A program made the position numbers and the translations under genes. A DNA stretch of 5,273 nucleotides from JAQGMO01 sp050954505 (GTDB lineage Bacteria > Pseudomonadota > Gammaproteobacteria > Burkholderiales > Burkholderiaceae_D): the NCBI GenBank assembly GCA_050954505.1, contig JBPBPY010000174.1:1-5273 (forward strand). The letters are read 5' to 3'. This document shows, piece after piece, positions 4,895 to 5,273 of this stretch; position 1 is the stretch's first letter, and each line of letters begins with the position of its first letter. The notes below the pieces were generated by a model. It saw nothing but the letters and a program-made list of their open reading frames with translations, was not told the origin of the DNA and ran no database searches.

Positions 4895-4972
4895 TTCGAT
4901 GCCTTCGTTATTGCGTTTCTTTGATTCTCCTGAGCGCGGCCTATTTTACTTGGTACGAATTTAATGCACTGC

Positions 4973-5273
4973 TTAATTAGTGGGCGCTAACTTTAGCAGC
5001 AGTATCAATATTTTAGCCCCGATGCCATCGCTGCGGTTCTGGATATCGATCCGCCCCCCGTGTTCATCAACGATTTTCTTGACCATTGCCAAACCCAAAC
5101 CGGTTCCACGCGGCTTCGATGTGACATAGGGCTCGAAAGCGCGGGCCAGTATCTTGCTCGAAAAGCCGGCGCCATTGTCGGTGATCGACAGCCGCACGCC
5201 GGTACGAATGGCACCATCGGCAGCCGGATAGCGGATGGTCTCGGTCAAGACATCGATGCGCGAGCGCGGCGCA
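4973..5273 (-). CDS. NtrY-like sensor histidine kinase (C-terminal fragment)
   Basis: The last 99 codons of a histidine kinase that runs off the right edge; the frame is open through the window end, so no start is present here. The visible part is the C-terminal half of the HATPase_c domain: ITDNGAGF (G1 box, DxGxG), FEPYVTSKPRGTGLGLAMVK (F box and G2 box) and IVDEHGGRIDIQNR. These boxes close over ATP and are complete. The sensor region, membrane segments, the phospho-accepting His and the N box lie outside the window. The TSKPRGTGLGLAMVKKIVDEHGG phrasing is typical of NtrY/NtrB-type kinases, and the downstream NtrX-like regulator supports this. Gene identity as ntrY rests on the neighbour more than on this fragment. 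Confidence 0.93.
   Translation of the reverse strand, partial: APRSRIDVLTETIRYPAADGAIRTGVRLSITDNGAGFSSKILARAFEPYVTSKPRGTGLGLAMVKKIVDEHGGRIDIQNRSDGIGAKILILLLKLAPTN

Noticed and set aside
4235..4924. Long plus-strand open frame opposite the response regulator gene
   Set aside because: Antisense shadow of a gene with an intact receiver and helix-turn-helix; the translated protein resembles nothing.

Overview
The window looks like a chromosomal segment of a betaproteobacterium of the order Burkholderiales, most likely Oxalobacteraceae-like. The reasons are the moderately GC-rich composition and the presence of lineage-typical families: a DUF3567 protein, a small secreted DUF4148-type protein, and an NtrY/NtrX-like pair. 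I placed it from recalled family features, not from a database search. No rRNA, tRNA, insertion sequence, CRISPR array or phage gene is visible.

Layout, left to right. Positions 1-172 hold the first 57 codons of a class II glutamine amidotransferase of the YafJ type (minus strand, cut by the left edge). Positions 173-425 are non-coding and carry an array of TGC-centred elements spaced 10-11 bp, then a short AGC-repeat hairpin. A LysR-family regulator follows on the minus strand (426-1397), its start codon overlapped by a 5-bp tandem repeat. A 306-bp divergent intergenic region (1398-1703) holds candidate promoters in both directions, a dyad and a strong 5'-leader hairpin. The only plus-strand gene is a small signal-peptide-bearing DUF4148-like protein (1704-2117).

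The rest is on the minus strand. In order of transcription from the right edge it reads: the C-terminal ATPase part of an NtrY-like histidine kinase (4973-5273), an NtrX-like response regulator without the usual AAA+ domain (4172-4894), a small CxCC protein resembling a degenerate CobW/COG0523 GTPase (3605-4078), a DUF3567 protein (3232-3489), and a divergent TrmB-superfamily methyltransferase (2217-2975). Kinase and regulator form an evident two-component system: the kinase would phosphorylate Asp52 of the regulator, whose C-terminal Fis-type helix-turn-helix would bind DNA. The gaps of about 80-260 bp between the other genes, with candidate regulatory elements inside them, suggest separate units more than one tight operon.

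I found no convincing new multi-gene system. The most noteworthy items are the helically phased repeat array, the TrmB-like enzyme with Asn in place of two signature Asp residues, the P-loop-less CxCC protein, the perfect 18-bp palindrome at 3581-3598, and the 5'-terminal hairpin of the DUF4148 leader.
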